From contig JACGWO010000012.1 of NCBI GenBank assembly GCA_034509735.1, forward strand, positions 19,621,188 to 19,685,187: a stretch of 64,000 nucleotides of DNA, given 5' to 3'. Under the pieces are notes generated by a model. It saw nothing but the letters and a program-made list of their open reading frames with translations. It was not told the origin of the DNA and ran no database searches. Numbering within the stretch: position 1 is the first letter of the stretch; the number at the start of each line of letters is the position of its first letter. Made by a program: the position numbers and the translations under genes. Positions 35,276-48,033 of the stretch are shown here, one piece after another. This DNA is from Sesamum alatum. Its lineage: Eukaryota > Streptophyta > Magnoliopsida > Lamiales > Pedaliaceae.

Positions 35276-35702
35276 AAGGTAAATTACAGTTATTTTATTT
35301 AAAATTTGGCATAATTATAAATATTTTTTCGTTGTTTGAAAAATCACAAATACCTATTTGAGGTTTGTAATCGTCTAACAAATAATTCATTTCCATCCAT
35401 TTTTATGGGTGAACTGACTAAAATGACCTTATGCATTTTATTTAATTTTTAAAATTCTTTGAATTTTTGGACTACAATGCGCAAGGAGAGGTTGTTAAAT
35501 TTTTTACACAGGGGAGTTAATAATGCAATTTGCCTCAACTGGTTTTTCTACAATTTAACAAAAAAATTAAGGACAAAATGATCAATTTCTGACATTTCGT
35601 TGAAAATTACAAACCTTAGGGGTATTTGTAATTATGCTAAATTTCAGGAGAGATAGCTGTAATTTATCCTAAATTTCAGGAGAGATAGCTGTAATTTATC
35701 CT
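35276..35702. repeat. MITE-like element, family 2, copy 2
   Basis: Collinear with 30936-31372. Its right end carries an exact 32-bp tandem duplication (35638-35702, CCTAAATTTCAGGAGAGATA and what follows), so the terminus is present twice. Confidence 0.6.
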
Positions 35703-36273
35703 AAATTTCTTACTAAAGATTTGTCGACCAATCCTTGAGCAAAAGAAAGCGAACACTTCATTTCCTTTTATTCTTACCTAATTATTATTTTTGGAAAAGG
35801 AACGAAATACATGAAACTGTGAATAGGACAATAAATTATTTGAATTAAGTCGAGCATATTATTGTTATAATATTTTTGGAATATTATCAACTTCAAAAAT
35901 TATATTTGAATTTAATTTAATTATTGATCTAAACGAACATAAGTGAGCTTTAATTGAATCAAACATGAATCGAACTTGAATAATTTGATAAGTATATTTT
36001 ATTATTTTATAATAATTGAATCGAGCTCGAATCGAATTTGAAAGTTTATCGAATAAATTTTTTTGATCAAGTTCGATTTATTAAATTTAACAAATTGAGT
36101 TCGGACTAGCTTTTACCAATCGATTTTAAACGAATACCTAATAGTTTTGATTTATTTCTCAATCTTAACTGTGAATGTACACGGACTGAATTTATTTATT
36201 GCAAAAATTATTAATTACATCTTGTATTGTACTTAATAGGTACATACTATATTATAACTACTACATCATTATT

Positions 36274-36305
<32 letters not shown>

Positions 36306-36595
36306 TCTACATAGGGGTTTTCATTCGGTAAAATTGAGCTGTGAATTTGGTACGCCAAGATGCTATACTGAATATCAAACAAAATTAATCAATTAAGGAA
36401 TGATAATTATATAATAAAAATCGGTATTTCAGTTCAATATTCAGTAATTGAATTATCTATTCGAGATATAAAAGATAGTTAAAAATAAATATTGAAAATA
36501 ATAATTACACTTGTTATTTACTTTTTGAAATTTTTAATAAACAAATAACAAAGTAAGTATAAAAGTAATTAATATATCTAAAAAAATGTCATAAA
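35703..36595. other. Intergenic
   Basis: AT-rich with an AT microsatellite at 36280-36304. No gene recognised. Confidence 0.5.
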
Positions 36596-36841
36596 TGTGA
36601 TGAAACTAATATATAATTGCAACAATATGAGAACTAGAATTGAGAGGAAAGAATATAGTATTCTTATATTATTTCTCCTTGTCACAATACAAATAAAATG
36701 GCCTATTTATAGGCTCCAAGATTACAACTAAAAGTCTCATCTTTGATGAGGAGAGATGAACTACAAGAGTTTATAATTTATGAGAGAATGCAAAGAGTAT
36801 GGGAGATGAAGATGACATCCACAACTTTAAATATCATAACA
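36596..36841 (-). repeat. 3' LTR of the 246-bp-LTR copia
   Basis: From TGTGATGAAACTAATAT to AAATATCATAACA. Contains TATTTATAGG-type sequence in its middle. The minus-strand purine tract CCAAGGGGGAG (36842-36853) abuts it, identifying the 3' LTR. Confidence 0.9.
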
Positions 36842-36946
36842 CTCCCCCTTGGATGTTCATTAATCAAGAATATGCCTCATTAAAACCTTACTAGGAAAAA
36901 CTTCGTGGGACAAAACCTAGTGAAGGGAAAAGACACTACAAAAAAA

Positions 36947-37640
36947 AACGGGAATTGAAACGGTAACAGGAACGATTTTTTTATTATTTGGAACGGTAAA
37001 TACATCACTTGAACCTTTTGGACTGCAATTAGGAACGGTTGAGGAACGGGAGGCTATCCGTGGCAATAAGAGGCGATCCTAATTATTAGGAACGGTAACG
37101 AGTTTACCGTTCCTATTTGGGAACGGTTTTTGGCACCTTTCGATGCTATCGTTCCTAATTACCTTTGTACGTAAAAATTTATATTTTTTGCATTTGGAAC
37201 ACTTTATAAACATTAGGAACGGTAGCATCGAAACTAAATCGCGCAATTAGGAACTGTCCTTAGAACACTTTTTGGAATAGTCCCCTTATGTTGTAGATAA
37301 AATTTAGCATAGTGTCTGGAATACATGTAGGAACAGTTAATTGTAGAGATTAGGACCGGCAACTGGAATATATTTTGTCGCGACACTTAGGAACAGTTTT
37401 AGCACTCTATCTTTGGAATACCATTTTGGACCGATTTTTGGTATTGTCTTTAGAACGAAAGCCTAACCACGAAAGAATTGATATTGGAATACAAGTAGGC
37501 GCGATAGGATCCGTCTTTAGGAACGGTTTACTTGTATAGTTGGAATGGTTGTTTTCATCGGCATTGGGAACAGTTTGTTTTTGAAAAAGTCTAATATAGG
37601 AACGGTACATTGCGCTGATAAACCGTCTAAAGTACCGTTC
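36947..37640. repeat. Left subterminal repeats of the CACTA
   Basis: Dozens of variants of AGGAACGGT and its inverse ACCGTTCC at irregular spacing. In En/Spm, TNPA binds repeated subterminal motifs and brings the ends together, so these are likely TNPA-type binding sites. Part of the cluster is duplicated at 38061-38610. Confidence 0.8.
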
Positions 37641-39029
37641 CTACATAATGAATTATTTATTTTTTTATATTAATAGTTTTTATCATTTAAATATAAATTA
37701 AATTATTAATAATATTTTGCGTATATAATTAATATTTAAATATGAAAAAATGGATAATTTAGAAATAAAATTATATTAAATACGAATATGATCCGATTTG
37801 ATTACAAAAAATCAAAATAAAAAAATACATAATTTACTCCTCGTCCCCATCGGCCTCGTCCATCTCATCAATGTTTGGAACGGTGGGGTCTCTAGGAGGC
37901 CGTGACGGGTCGGCGTCGGAGGTACTGGTCTACATGTCCTTCATCATGCCTATCAGGTCCGCCATCATCTCATCGAAGCTGCCCAACCGACCCTCCACGT
38001 TTGACGAAGGCGCTGGCTTTGGGCAGGTGCTGGCGGTGGCGGTGGTGGTGGTGATGGCGAGGTAACGAGTTTACCGTTCCTATTTGGGAACGGTTTTTGG
38101 CACCTTTCGGTGCTATCGTTCCTAATTACCTTTGTACGTAAAAATTTATATTTTTTGCATTTGGAACACTTTATAAACATTAGGAACGGTAGCATCGAAA
38201 CTAAATCGCGCAATTAGGAACGGTCCTTAGAACACTTTTTGGAATAGTCCCCTTATGTTGTAGATAAAATTTAGCATAGTGTCTGGAATACATGTAGGAA
38301 CAGTTAATTGTAGAGATTAGGACCGGCAACTGGAATATATTTTGTCGCGACACTTAGGAACGGTTTTAGCACTCTAACTTTGGAATACCATTTTGGACCG
38401 ATTTTTGGTATTGTCTTTAGAACGAAAGCCTAACCACGAAAGAATTGATATTGGAATACAAGTAGGCGCGATAGGATCCGTCTTTAGGAACGGTTTACTT
38501 GTATAGCTGGAATGGTTATTTCATCGGCATTGGGAACAGTTTGTTTTTGAAAAAGTCTAATATAGGAACGGTACATTGCGCTGATAAACCGTCTAAAGTA
38601 CCGTTCCTACATAATGAATTATTTATTTTTTTATATTAATAGTTTTTATCATTTAAATATAAATTAAATTATTAATAATATTTTGCTTATATAATTAATA
38701 TTTAAATATGAAAAAATGGATAATTTAGAAATAAAAATTATATTAAATACGAATATTATCCGATTTGATTACAAAAAATCAAAATAAAAAAAAATACATA
38801 ATTTACTCCTCGTCCCCATCGGCCTCGTCCATCTCATCAATGTTTGGAACGGTGGGGTCTCTAGGAGGCCGTGACGGGTCGGCGTCGGAGGTACTGGTCT
38901 GCATGTCCTTCATCATGCCTATCAGGTCCGCCATCATCTCATCGAAACTGCCCAACCGACCCTCCACGTTTGACGAAGGCGCTGGCTTTGGGCAGGTGCT
39001 AGCGGTGGCGGTGGTGGTGGTGATGGCGA
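37094..39029. repeat. 967-bp tandem duplication in the CACTA
   Basis: 37094-38060 and 38061-39029 are direct copies that differ at about a dozen positions (about 98.5 percent identity by eye). Each unit contains subterminal repeats plus the 3'-terminal TNPA exon. The junctions share the short sequence GGTAACG, suggesting end joining or unequal exchange at that microhomology. Confidence 0.95.
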
Positions 39030-40395
39030 GGTAACGGTCTGGCTGAGACCCAAGGCCTCAAAACCAAGACCAAATACCCGGCCCTTGCTCTTGCCCCCGA
39101 CACAAGTGAGCCAATCTGCTGCTCGATCTGCGCCACCGAGCCCTCTGTTTCGGAAGCAGGATCCTCAAGGTTGCACGGGGCCTGAGACTGATGATCCTCC
39201 ATCATCTTCTGGAACATCTTCTGCAAAAATAATTACAATAAATTAGAAAATTTTCAAATATTTAAAAAAAAAATAAAGTAGAATGTATTAATTACAACTT
39301 ACCGCCACCTCCGCTGCCCTCGACCCGCTCCAGCCGCCATCGGTCTTCTTCTTGTAGCATCTGGAGAATAAATCCATCTGCTTCACTGGCCGGCCGAGCT
39401 ACTCCTCCTGTAAAAATAAATGGGAAACAGTTATTACAATTTTAATTTAATAGTAATAACTAATTGAATAACATTAGATATCTTACCATTCTCCGCTTGT
39501 GCATACCGACGGAGACAGATCCCCCGCGGTACACGGTAGCGGATGCGGCTGGGTTGGCGTTCCGGTTCGCCTTGTTCTTCTCGCACTCCTGCTTGAACTC
39601 CGGGGAATCCCAGTACAGGAGGAGCTGCCGCCAGACCTCGTTCGCCAGCCATAAAGGCTTCTGTAGGGACTGTCTGGCGAGGACGAACTTCTTCCTCAGG
39701 AACTTCCCCACCCAAACATGGAAGATTTTGAACATCGACTCGTCGTCGGCATCCCACCAGTACGTCATCTGTATTAAAAAATATATATATAAATATATAT
39801 ATATTAACTTAGATTGTTAAAATATTTAAAATCAAAAATAAATGGCCGTTACCTTCAAACTCTCAAACCAGAAATGCTGGTGCTCTAGCGGCACCTTGCG
39901 CAAACTGCCCCAAGGATGGGGATAGTGTCCTCGCACGACCGCGTACATGCGCTCGTGGATCTTCCGATCACGACTGAAATTATAAAAAAATTAGTATGAC
40001 ATAAAAATATTAATTTAAATTACAAAAAAAGTTTAAAAATATAAATTGTACCTCGCATCGGCGAGTGTGATGTACTGGCGCGCGGATGGTGGTGGGAGTG
40101 GTGGGGCCGGTGGGGGTGGTGGTGGTGGTGGGGCAGCCCATGGACGGGCCGGATCGACCGCCGGTGCAGTAGTGGATGGTCCGGGCTGTTGATCCGGCGC
40201 AGCGATAGACGCACCGAGCTGCTGATCCGGCGCAGGTGGTGCGGGTGCCTGCTCTGCCGGCGGTGGTGGTGGTCGGAACACTGCTTCCCCATCTTGCGAA
40301 GCAACACCGGCCGGCAGTATAGCTGGTTTCCCGCGGCTGCGGCCACGACCACGACCACGTCCACCTCCTCGAGGTGGAAAATCCCGACCAGACAT
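38934..40395 (-). pseudogene. TNPA-like gene of the CACTA (Ptta/En/Spm family)
   Basis: Five exons can be traced by GT-AG sites: 40395-40052, 39973-39853, 39768-39487, 39407-39303 and 39220 to about 38934. Phases agree across the first four. Exon 1 is rich in Gly-Arg and Pro-Ala (MSGRDFPPRGGGRGRGRGR). Exon 2 reads HERMYAVVRGHYPHPWGSL. Exon 3 has FHVWVGKFLRKKFVLARQ and a Lys/Arg/Asn-rich end. Exon 4 has LGRPVKQMDLFSRCYKKKTD. Exon 5 encodes the family motif GGKSKGRVFGLG. Such proteins bind subterminal repeats. A TAG in exon 4 (39401-39399) and a one-base frameshift before the exon 5 motif (near 39110) disable it. A second copy of the last exon lies at 37840-38060 in the tandem duplication. Confidence 0.75.
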
Positions 40396-40561
40396 TATCT
40401 AAAAAATACATGTAAGTATCAATTTATTTCAATAATGAAAATCTTTCTAATTTATTCTAATATATATGCAAACTAAATTCTAAAACTGTACATATTTATA
40501 CTAAATACCATAATTTTACCCTAAAATTGCACTAAATCCTTCAAATTATCATATTTTTAAT

Positions 40562-40860
40562 TATTGAATTTTTTAAAAAATTCAAAATTCCAGATTTTTA
40601 AAAAATTCAAATTTTCATATTTGAAAAAAAAAATTCAAAATTCCAGATTTTTAAAAAATTCAAAATTCCAGATTTTTAAAAATTCAAATTTCCAAAATTT
40701 GAAAACAATTCAAATTTCCAGATTTTTAAAAAATTCGAAATTTCAAATTTTTAAAAAATTCAAATTTCCAGATTTTTAAAAAATTCAAATTTCTAGATTT
40801 TGAAAAAAATTCAAATTTTCAGATTTTTAAAAAATTCAAATTTCCATATATTTCATATAT
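40562..40860. repeat. Short tandem repeat of a 25-30-bp unit
   Basis: About ten degenerate units of the form TTTTTAAAAAATTCAAATTTCCAGA inside the CACTA, upstream of the TNPA gene. The following sequence to 41500 is also built of AAAATT/CAGAAATT phrases. Not coding. Confidence 0.75.
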
Positions 40861-41814
40861 CATAGAAATTACATAAATGTCATATATATTACATAAATTA
40901 ACAAATTTCAGAAATTTCATATATTATAGAAAATTACCCAAATTTTTTTTTAAAATTTACAGAAAATTACATACAATTTACAAAAATTTAGAAAATTTTC
41001 AGAATTTGAAAAAATTAAAAATTCCAAATTATAAAAACAGAAAAAATTAAAATTTTCAGAATTTTTAAAACAGTTTTGTATAGAATTTTACATAACATTA
41101 TTTTCCGATTTTTCTAAGAATTTTTCATAACATTATTTTCTAAAAATTATATTAAATTTCTAATTATTTTCTGAATTTTCTAATGATTACAGAAAATTCA
41201 CAAAGAAAACAGAAAATTCCAGAAATAATTACAGAAAATTAAAAAAAAAATAGAAAATTCACAATAATTATTGAAATTTCATACATTAACAGAAAATGCA
41301 CAAAAAATGCACAAATATTGCAACACATGTTACATTTACATTTTATTACAGAAATTACATAAACATTAACCAAAATTACAGAAATTACAACACATAACAA
41401 AATTAACAAAATTCCACATTAACAAAATTACAGAAATTCCAATACATAATAACATTACATTTAATTAGAGAAATTCCAACACACTACTTATACATTTTCA
41501 GAAATTTAGAGCAAAAAAAAACACAAAAATACAAAAATTACACAATTTTCTTTACAGTTACAAATGGAGTACTAACATGGTGGAGGCGGCAAGCACTAGC
41601 GGTGGCGGAGGAGGCGGCGGATGGCGGAGAAAGGTGGTGGAGGCGTATGGTGGAGGCGGACGGCGGCGGAAGGCAAATGGCGCTGGCGGATAGCAGGCGT
41701 ATGGCGGAGGCGGACGGCGACGGAGAACTGAAGGGGCGGAGTGAGAGAGACAGATTGTGAGAGAGAGAGTGTGAGAGAGGAGAAAGTGAGAAAAATTCAG
41801 CCAAGGGTTTAATT

Positions 41815-43170
41815 TATATAATCTTTTGGAACAGTCACATTTACCATGACCGTTCCTATCACCGGTCCAACTAAAGAAAACGACGTCGTATTCGCCATAC
41901 TACAATGTCGTTTTGATGATGTTGACCTAAATAGGAACGGTCACTTAGTAGTACTGTCATTCTCGTAACCGTTCCCAATACAGACCATTCCTAAATTACA
42001 AATTGTCATTCCCATATCAACTCCAAATACTTAGTACTTGGAATTGTACTAATAGGAACAGTCACTTAATAGAACAAGTGTTCCCAACCCCCTTCCTAAT
42101 GTAAGAAATGATGTCGTTTTTAGACATGCATTTAGTTACCGTTCCTATTTTCATATATAACCGTTCCTATATGTATTGCAATTGTTTTTTTTATCTTCTT
42201 AGATAATAAATATAAATTACGTTCTGAACACTTATTTTATTAAATAAATGTATACAATTGGATATTTAAAGATTTTAAAAATCTATAATAATTTCCAAAA
42301 AATAGACACACGTTCACAATATGAAGTATATTTGTAAATATTTTTTTTGTTAGTATTTCACAGATGTAACTAGCATCCTATATTGTTGTACTGCACGGTA
42401 TAATCAGACCGTCAAAATTCCAATCAGTCTGTTAGATATGATATAACACATAAAAGAATACATTATATGTCGTTTTGAAATATTTTGGTGTGTGGATCTC
42501 GAGTTATCGTATCCGGTCCGTATTCATCGTAACAAAAATAGATGCATCCTTATATCCGGGTTACTGATTGAAAATCCGACCGTTGGACATCAATTCATAT
42601 CCATAACCTTATACGTGTTAAAAAAATAGTGTCGATCCGGCTGACGGATGTTGAGATATCGGACAAATTGGTTGGAATTGTAATACTAGGAACGGTTACC
42701 TAATAGACGAAGTGTTCCCAATACCGTTCCTATTATAAAGGATGATGTCATTTTAATGCACTCACGTACGTTCCTATTATAATCTGGAACGGTCGTGTAT
42801 AAACCTACCATTCCAATAGTTGAATTTCCCACCAATTTTTCATTGGGCGCCAAAACAAAATATTGGACTACAAATTGGAACGATCGTAAGTTTTCACCTA
42901 CCGTTCCTAATTCTAATTTCTCTCATTTGTTTTAATTAGCCGCCATATTTGAAATATTTTACCTCAAATAGGAACGGTAAGTATAAATTTGGACCATTCC
43001 TAATTCAAATTTCCTTCATTTTTTAAATTAGCCTCCATATTTGAAATATTGTACCTCAAATAGGAACGGCCCGTATAAATTTGGACCGTTCCTAATTCAA
43101 ATTTTCCTCATTTTTTTAATTAGCCGTCATATTTGAAATATTATACCTCAAATAGGAACCGTCCTGATAA
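41815..43170. repeat. Internal cluster of AGGAACGGT motifs
   Basis: Between the TNPA and TNP2 genes, two blocks (41825-42180 and 42680-43170) hold many copies of the same motif found at the element ends. They include three near-identical units of about 75 bp at 42940-43160 (TTTGAAATATT-TACCTCAAATAGGAACGG). A motif-free segment (42190-42680) separates the blocks. Confidence 0.8.
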
Positions 43171-43241
43171 TCAAAATACATCTATCAAATACAATTTTAA
43201 TAATAACTGTGATAAAGAATTACAGAAATTTTTTGGAGAAT

Positions 43242-46200
43242 TCAAAAAGTCTCTTCATCAGACTCAGCCTCGTCAAAGCTATCTTCATTTTCATCTTTGG
43301 ATTCACTGTCTGGCGAGCGCGATGGCCCTGCTCCATGATCAACGACCAATTGTATTCCCGTTGGGTCATGCAATTCAAATGTTTGGTTATCTATTACAAC
43401 ATCTGGATTAGGTACGACTTCATCCATCTGATAGGCGACCTCGGTCCATCGCGAGTCATCGATAACTTTTCGAGCCTTGATTTTGCAAACAGCTTTCCAG
43501 TCGACTTTGTCCTTCTTCGTGCTCGGGTAATCCGCATAGTATACTTGTACTGCTTGTTGTGCATGTATGAATGGTTCATTTTTTTGGTAGAGCTTTTTGA
43601 AGTTGACATCAACGACGTGATAACAAGGGTGTATCTTCATGCCTCTGATCGGATCGACCCAACGACAATTAAACAGTACAATGTGCATGTTCGGAATTAG
43701 TGGGTAATCTAGCTGAATTATCTCGTCCAAAATTACATAGAAGTCAGAATCCATGTCTGTATATGATGAGCTTTTGACACAAACATCATAATTCATTGTT
43801 GACTTCCCGACATTGTGACGTTCAGTGTGGAAATTGAAGCCATTGACGAAGTAAGATGGGTATGTCGTCACTTCTGCTCTTGGCCAACAATAATGCAACT
43901 TCAACAAATCCTCGTTTGTGTGATTCAACTCGTGTTTCACCTGCAATTAATGATATATATAGCAATTGAAATAACTGATTACAAATTAATGAGCATATCG
44001 CATTAATTACAACAAATCGATGATACTTACACGAGCCTTGAACCAATCCTTGAATTGTGTCACCACTAGTTGATCAATTATCGGGTCCTCCGAATTGTGT
44101 TGCTCGAACAGTTCATTCAGGAATGACCTGTTATAGTAAAACTGATAGTTATAAATATACATGTAATTGAAATTGAAATGATTCATACGAGATAATTACG
44201 TTTGTATAAGACACTTACTCGTAGTACGGTGCAACTACTTCACAATTACACAAGACGTATGTCTCGATAGCATGAAGTTCCTCCCCGCTCAGCCATCTCT
44301 TCTTCGAGGCTCCACTTGCTCGGCCTGGGTAATTGAAAATGGACCGAACAATTTGATCGTTGTTGCTCGTTAGATCATCATTCCGACCGGGTCTGTTTCG
44401 CTTGCACAGAATGTGAGGTTCGAAGTAGTGCGAGGAGAAAAGTCCGATTTCTTCGACAATATAAGCCTCTACAATTGACGCCTCGACGTGTGCTTTTTTT
44501 TCACCTTTTTCTTCAAATCGCTTAGGAATCTATTCATATGACAATTTATTAAAATGCAAATAATAAGTATATATTTAACAGTATTAATTATTTAATTACT
44601 TTTCAAATGGGTACATCCACCTGTATTGCACGGGGCCCCCAACACGCGCCTTATATGGAAGGTGAACAATTAGATGCTCCATTGAGTCGAAAAAGGAAGG
44701 AGGAAAAATTTTCTCGAGGTTGCACATGATGATGGCTACACTATCTTCCAATTCTTTTACCTTGGCCACATTTAGTGTTGTTGAGCATAGGATCTGGAAT
44801 AGAAGGCTGACTTCCGTCAAGGCCCCCACACGTGCTCTGGAAGCATTTCAGGGAAAGCAACTAGAATCAATTTGTGCATGAAAACATGACAATCATGGCT
44901 CTTCATGCCGTGCATCCTCAACTCCTTCAGGTCGACGCAACGGGCCAAGTTAGAGGCATACCCATCAGGAAACCTAAGAAAATGAATCCACTCATATATC
45001 TTCTTCTTTTGCTCCTTCGTCAGTGTATATACCGCCTTGGGCATCACGTTCGGTCTCCTTTCATCCACCTCAAGCTCTAGCCGGTTTGATCTTCAGATCC
45101 TTCCGTGCATTCAGATTGTCCTTCGTTTTTCCCTTGATGTCCATCACAGTATTGAATACATTATCGAACACATTCTTCTCAATATGCATGACATCAAGAT
45201 TGTGTCGTATCAGATACGCCCCCCAGTATTCAAGCTCCCAGAATATGCTTTTCTTCGTCCACTTATGGTCGACATTGTAGCCTTCTGGTTCACTCAACGG
45301 TTGTTCGACAGCAACACTAAATGCATCAACACGGGTTCGGATCTGTTCTCCAGTCAGCCTCGGACGTGCAACCTTCCTCTCCATTCGGTTTTTAGTGAAG
45401 GCTTTCTTGTTCCTGCGATAAGGATGACCCGGTGGTAGGAATTGCCTGTGGCAGTCAAAATAGCATGCCTTCCGACCGTGCTGTAAATAGAATGCCCGTG
45501 TGTCCTCCATACAAACTGAACACCCCATAACACCGGCGGTACTCCATCCAGACGCCATACCATAAGCAGGAAGGTTGTTCACTATCCACATCAATGCGGC
45601 ATGCATCATGAATGACTGGTTTGTCGCAGTATCGTGCGTACGTACACCCACATGCCATAAATTATGCAACTCCTCGATCAACGGCTCCAAGTAGACATCG
45701 ATAAGACGTTTGGGATTCGATGGACCAGGGATCACCATCATTAGAAACATATACTCAGACTTCATGCACATTCCCGGTGGGAGATTGTACGGTGTAAGTA
45801 TCACGAGCCAACATGAGTAAGTTTTATCATACTGACCGTGCGGTGCAAACCCATCCGTGCACAATCCAAGTCTAACATTCCTCGATTTAGCTGCAAAATT
45901 AGGATACGTCCGGTCAAAATGCTTCCAAGCCTCTGCATCGGACGGATGAACACATGGATCCTTCCTCCGTCTGATGGCTCGCATGCCAAGTCATATGCTC
46001 TGCTGTGACCTCCGACGCATACAACCTCTGCAGCCAAGGGGTAATCGGTAGATACCTAAGAATGGCATGCGGGGACTTCTTGCGTTTAGGATTTCTGTCC
46101 CTGGTGGGCTTGTGCCTAGCGTCTCCACAGAACTTGCAATATTCCAAATCAATATCGTCCTTCTAGTACAACATGCAACCGTTTTTGCAAGCATCAATCT

Positions 46201-46963
46201 TCTGAAGTGGTAAACCCAATTCTTTTATCAATTTCTTCGTATTGTAATAATCGGCAGGGAAAGTGTGATCGCGGGGCATTACAGTATCAGTCCACTAGCA
46301 TAACCAATCATATGTATGCTCGAAAAAAACCCCCTTCGGTCTTGATATTTACCAAAGAGGCAATTCACGCCAACTGAGAGGTGGTGCAGCCATTCCACAA
46401 AGGTTGGTCCGCAGCATGAACTACATCAAAAAAATAATCTGACAAGCCAGACACATAATCATAGGGCCCCGAATCATAATATGAACTAGGACCCACATCA
46501 GATGGACAATACCGAGTACCATCATCAGTCGGTCCCTCCTGGTTGTACGAAGACCAGAATGACGGTCAGGCGGCATCGAATACCATCCTCTGCGCCCAAT
46601 CCATCTGAGCCGCATCACCCCAATGCGAACTAGCCTCCTCCTAAACATGTGGCGTTTGTTGCTGCTGCACATTGGGCGTTGTCAATGCTTCAAAGTATTC
46701 CTGCACCCTCTCCTCACCATGCGAAGTCCAATTGTAATACTCTGGCATAAACCCTTTCATACACAATTCAAAATTTACCTCGTCTGGTGTTTTGAACCAT
46801 TCGTTTTTGCACTTCCGGCAGGGACACTTAATCTTGTCCCTGTCCATATATGCACGCTGAGACTGGGCCCATTCTAAAAAAATGTTGTAACACCATCCTC
46901 AAACTTCGGCGTCACACCCAGGACGTCTCGATCATACATCCATTTCCTCAACTGTCTTAACAT
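43242..46963 (-). pseudogene. TNP2/TNPD-like transposase of the CACTA
   Basis: Starts at ATG 46963 with a transposase-associated domain (MLRQLRKWMYDRDVLGVTP, then CPCRKCKNEWF). It continues with CKFCGDARHKPTRDR and the transposase_21 catalytic region (GLCTDGFAPHGQYDKTYSCW, PGMCMKSEYMFLMMVIPGPS, NNLPAYGMASGWSTAGVMGC, RHNLDVMHIEKNVFDNVFNT). It ends with DUF4218 (44596-45068, FPPSFFDSMEHLIVHLPYKA) and DUF4216 (43242-43946). The order is that of plant CACTA TNP2 proteins, which cut the transposon ends. Frameshifts occur in the T-run near 46870 and near 45985, and a TAG near 46165 replaces what is normally Trp. Introns separate the later domains. The usual length is over 1000 residues; this copy is broken. 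Confidence 0.85.
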
Positions 46964-47209
46964 GATTGGTCCTACGTATAATTCACAACAGCAATTAAAT
47001 GACGAGAGTAAATTATATATATGCAAAAATAACAGAATTTTGCATACTTACCTGAGCAAAACACCTATCAATATTAATGCAAAATTCACGCTCGATAATT
47101 GATATATTCGATTTTCCGTATAAAGAATCAAGGGGGGGAGTTACAAATACAAAATGAGTTGGAGAGTAAGTATAAGAACAATGACAAAGAAGGGAAACAT
47201 ATATATAGA

Positions 47210-47858
47210 AAATATTGGAACGGGCATTGGAATATTATTTGGAACACAAAACTAGCCGTTGAAATATAGCCGTTGTTCCAGCTTTAGGAACAGTCTCAGA
47301 AGAGGCAACAGGAACGGTAAAGTGACCATTGTAATATAGCCGTTAGCGCATATTAGGAACGGTATGAAGCACAACAAAAATGGACCGTTCCTACTTGGAG
47401 TACATTTTAGACCGGTACTTGAAACACAATTGCACTTACTATATACCCATAATTTGGAACAGTAATTGCATCATATTTTTTCCCATGGCGTAAAAGAGTC
47501 TCCTGTAGGACTACATATTAGAACGGTCACCCAAACGGTCCAAATTGACACGGTCTTTGGAACACATGCAGTAACGGGCAGTGTTCCTGGTCGGCCTACC
47601 GTTCCAAATCTCACATATCTGTTCCAAATTGAAGTCCAAAATATATCAGGTCCCCTTTAGGAACGGTAATAGGTGTACAAATTGGGTCGCCATTTTTGGC
47701 ACTCTAATAGGAACAGTCTAACCGTTCCTATTAATTTCTATTATAATTGGCACGACTGTGACGTCATCAACGGTTTACCGTTCTACAATAGTTCCTACAA
47801 CCGTTCCTACGTGGAACGGTAACTGGAACGGTCATCCCTAACCGTTCCTATTCCCGCA
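47210..47858. repeat. Right subterminal repeats of the CACTA
   Basis: Irregular array of AGGAACGGT / ACCGTTCC variants running up to the right terminus, the counterpart of 36947-37640. Confidence 0.85.
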
Positions 47859-48033
47859 TTTTTTTGTAGTGAGAGTACATTATTCTTAATAATGCAATTA
47901 TATATTGCCTCATTAAAAACCTTACCAGGAAAATCCAGTGGGAAAAACCATGGTCAAGGAAAAAAGAGTGCAGCGCGTATTTACTCCCCCCTTAAAATAT
48001 CAATCGAGATCTTTGAGGCGGCGAACACCAATA

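Larger units (their letters stand above)
36934..47871 (-). mobile_element. CACTA (En/Spm) transposon, 10.9 kb
   Basis: Termini CACTACAAAAAAA at 36934 and the inverted TTTTTTTGTAGTG ending at 47871, flanked by the 3-bp target duplication AGA (36931-36933 and 47872-47874). Just inside each end are many direct and inverted copies of AGGAACGGT. It carries two minus-strand genes, TNP2/TNPD-like (43242-46963) and TNPA-like (38934-40395), in the order known for En/Spm. It sits in the region between pol and the 3' LTR of a copia element. Both genes have frameshifts and stops, so this copy is probably not autonomous. Confidence 0.95.

Noticed and set aside
40010..40411. Overlapping His- and Arg-rich frames in TNPA exon 1
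   Set aside because: Only the frame starting at 40395 continues across the GT-AG site at 40052 into exon 2; the others are shadows of the proline-rich sequence.
41538..41804. Ser/Pro/Leu-rich open frame upstream of the TNPA gene
   Set aside because: It is built of GGCGGA-type simple repeats and CT-rich sequence read in one frame. It may be an untranslated exon of TNPA but has no protein support.
45037..45438. Plus-strand frames opposite the CACTA transposase
   Set aside because: Shadows of the transposase_21 domain on the minus strand.
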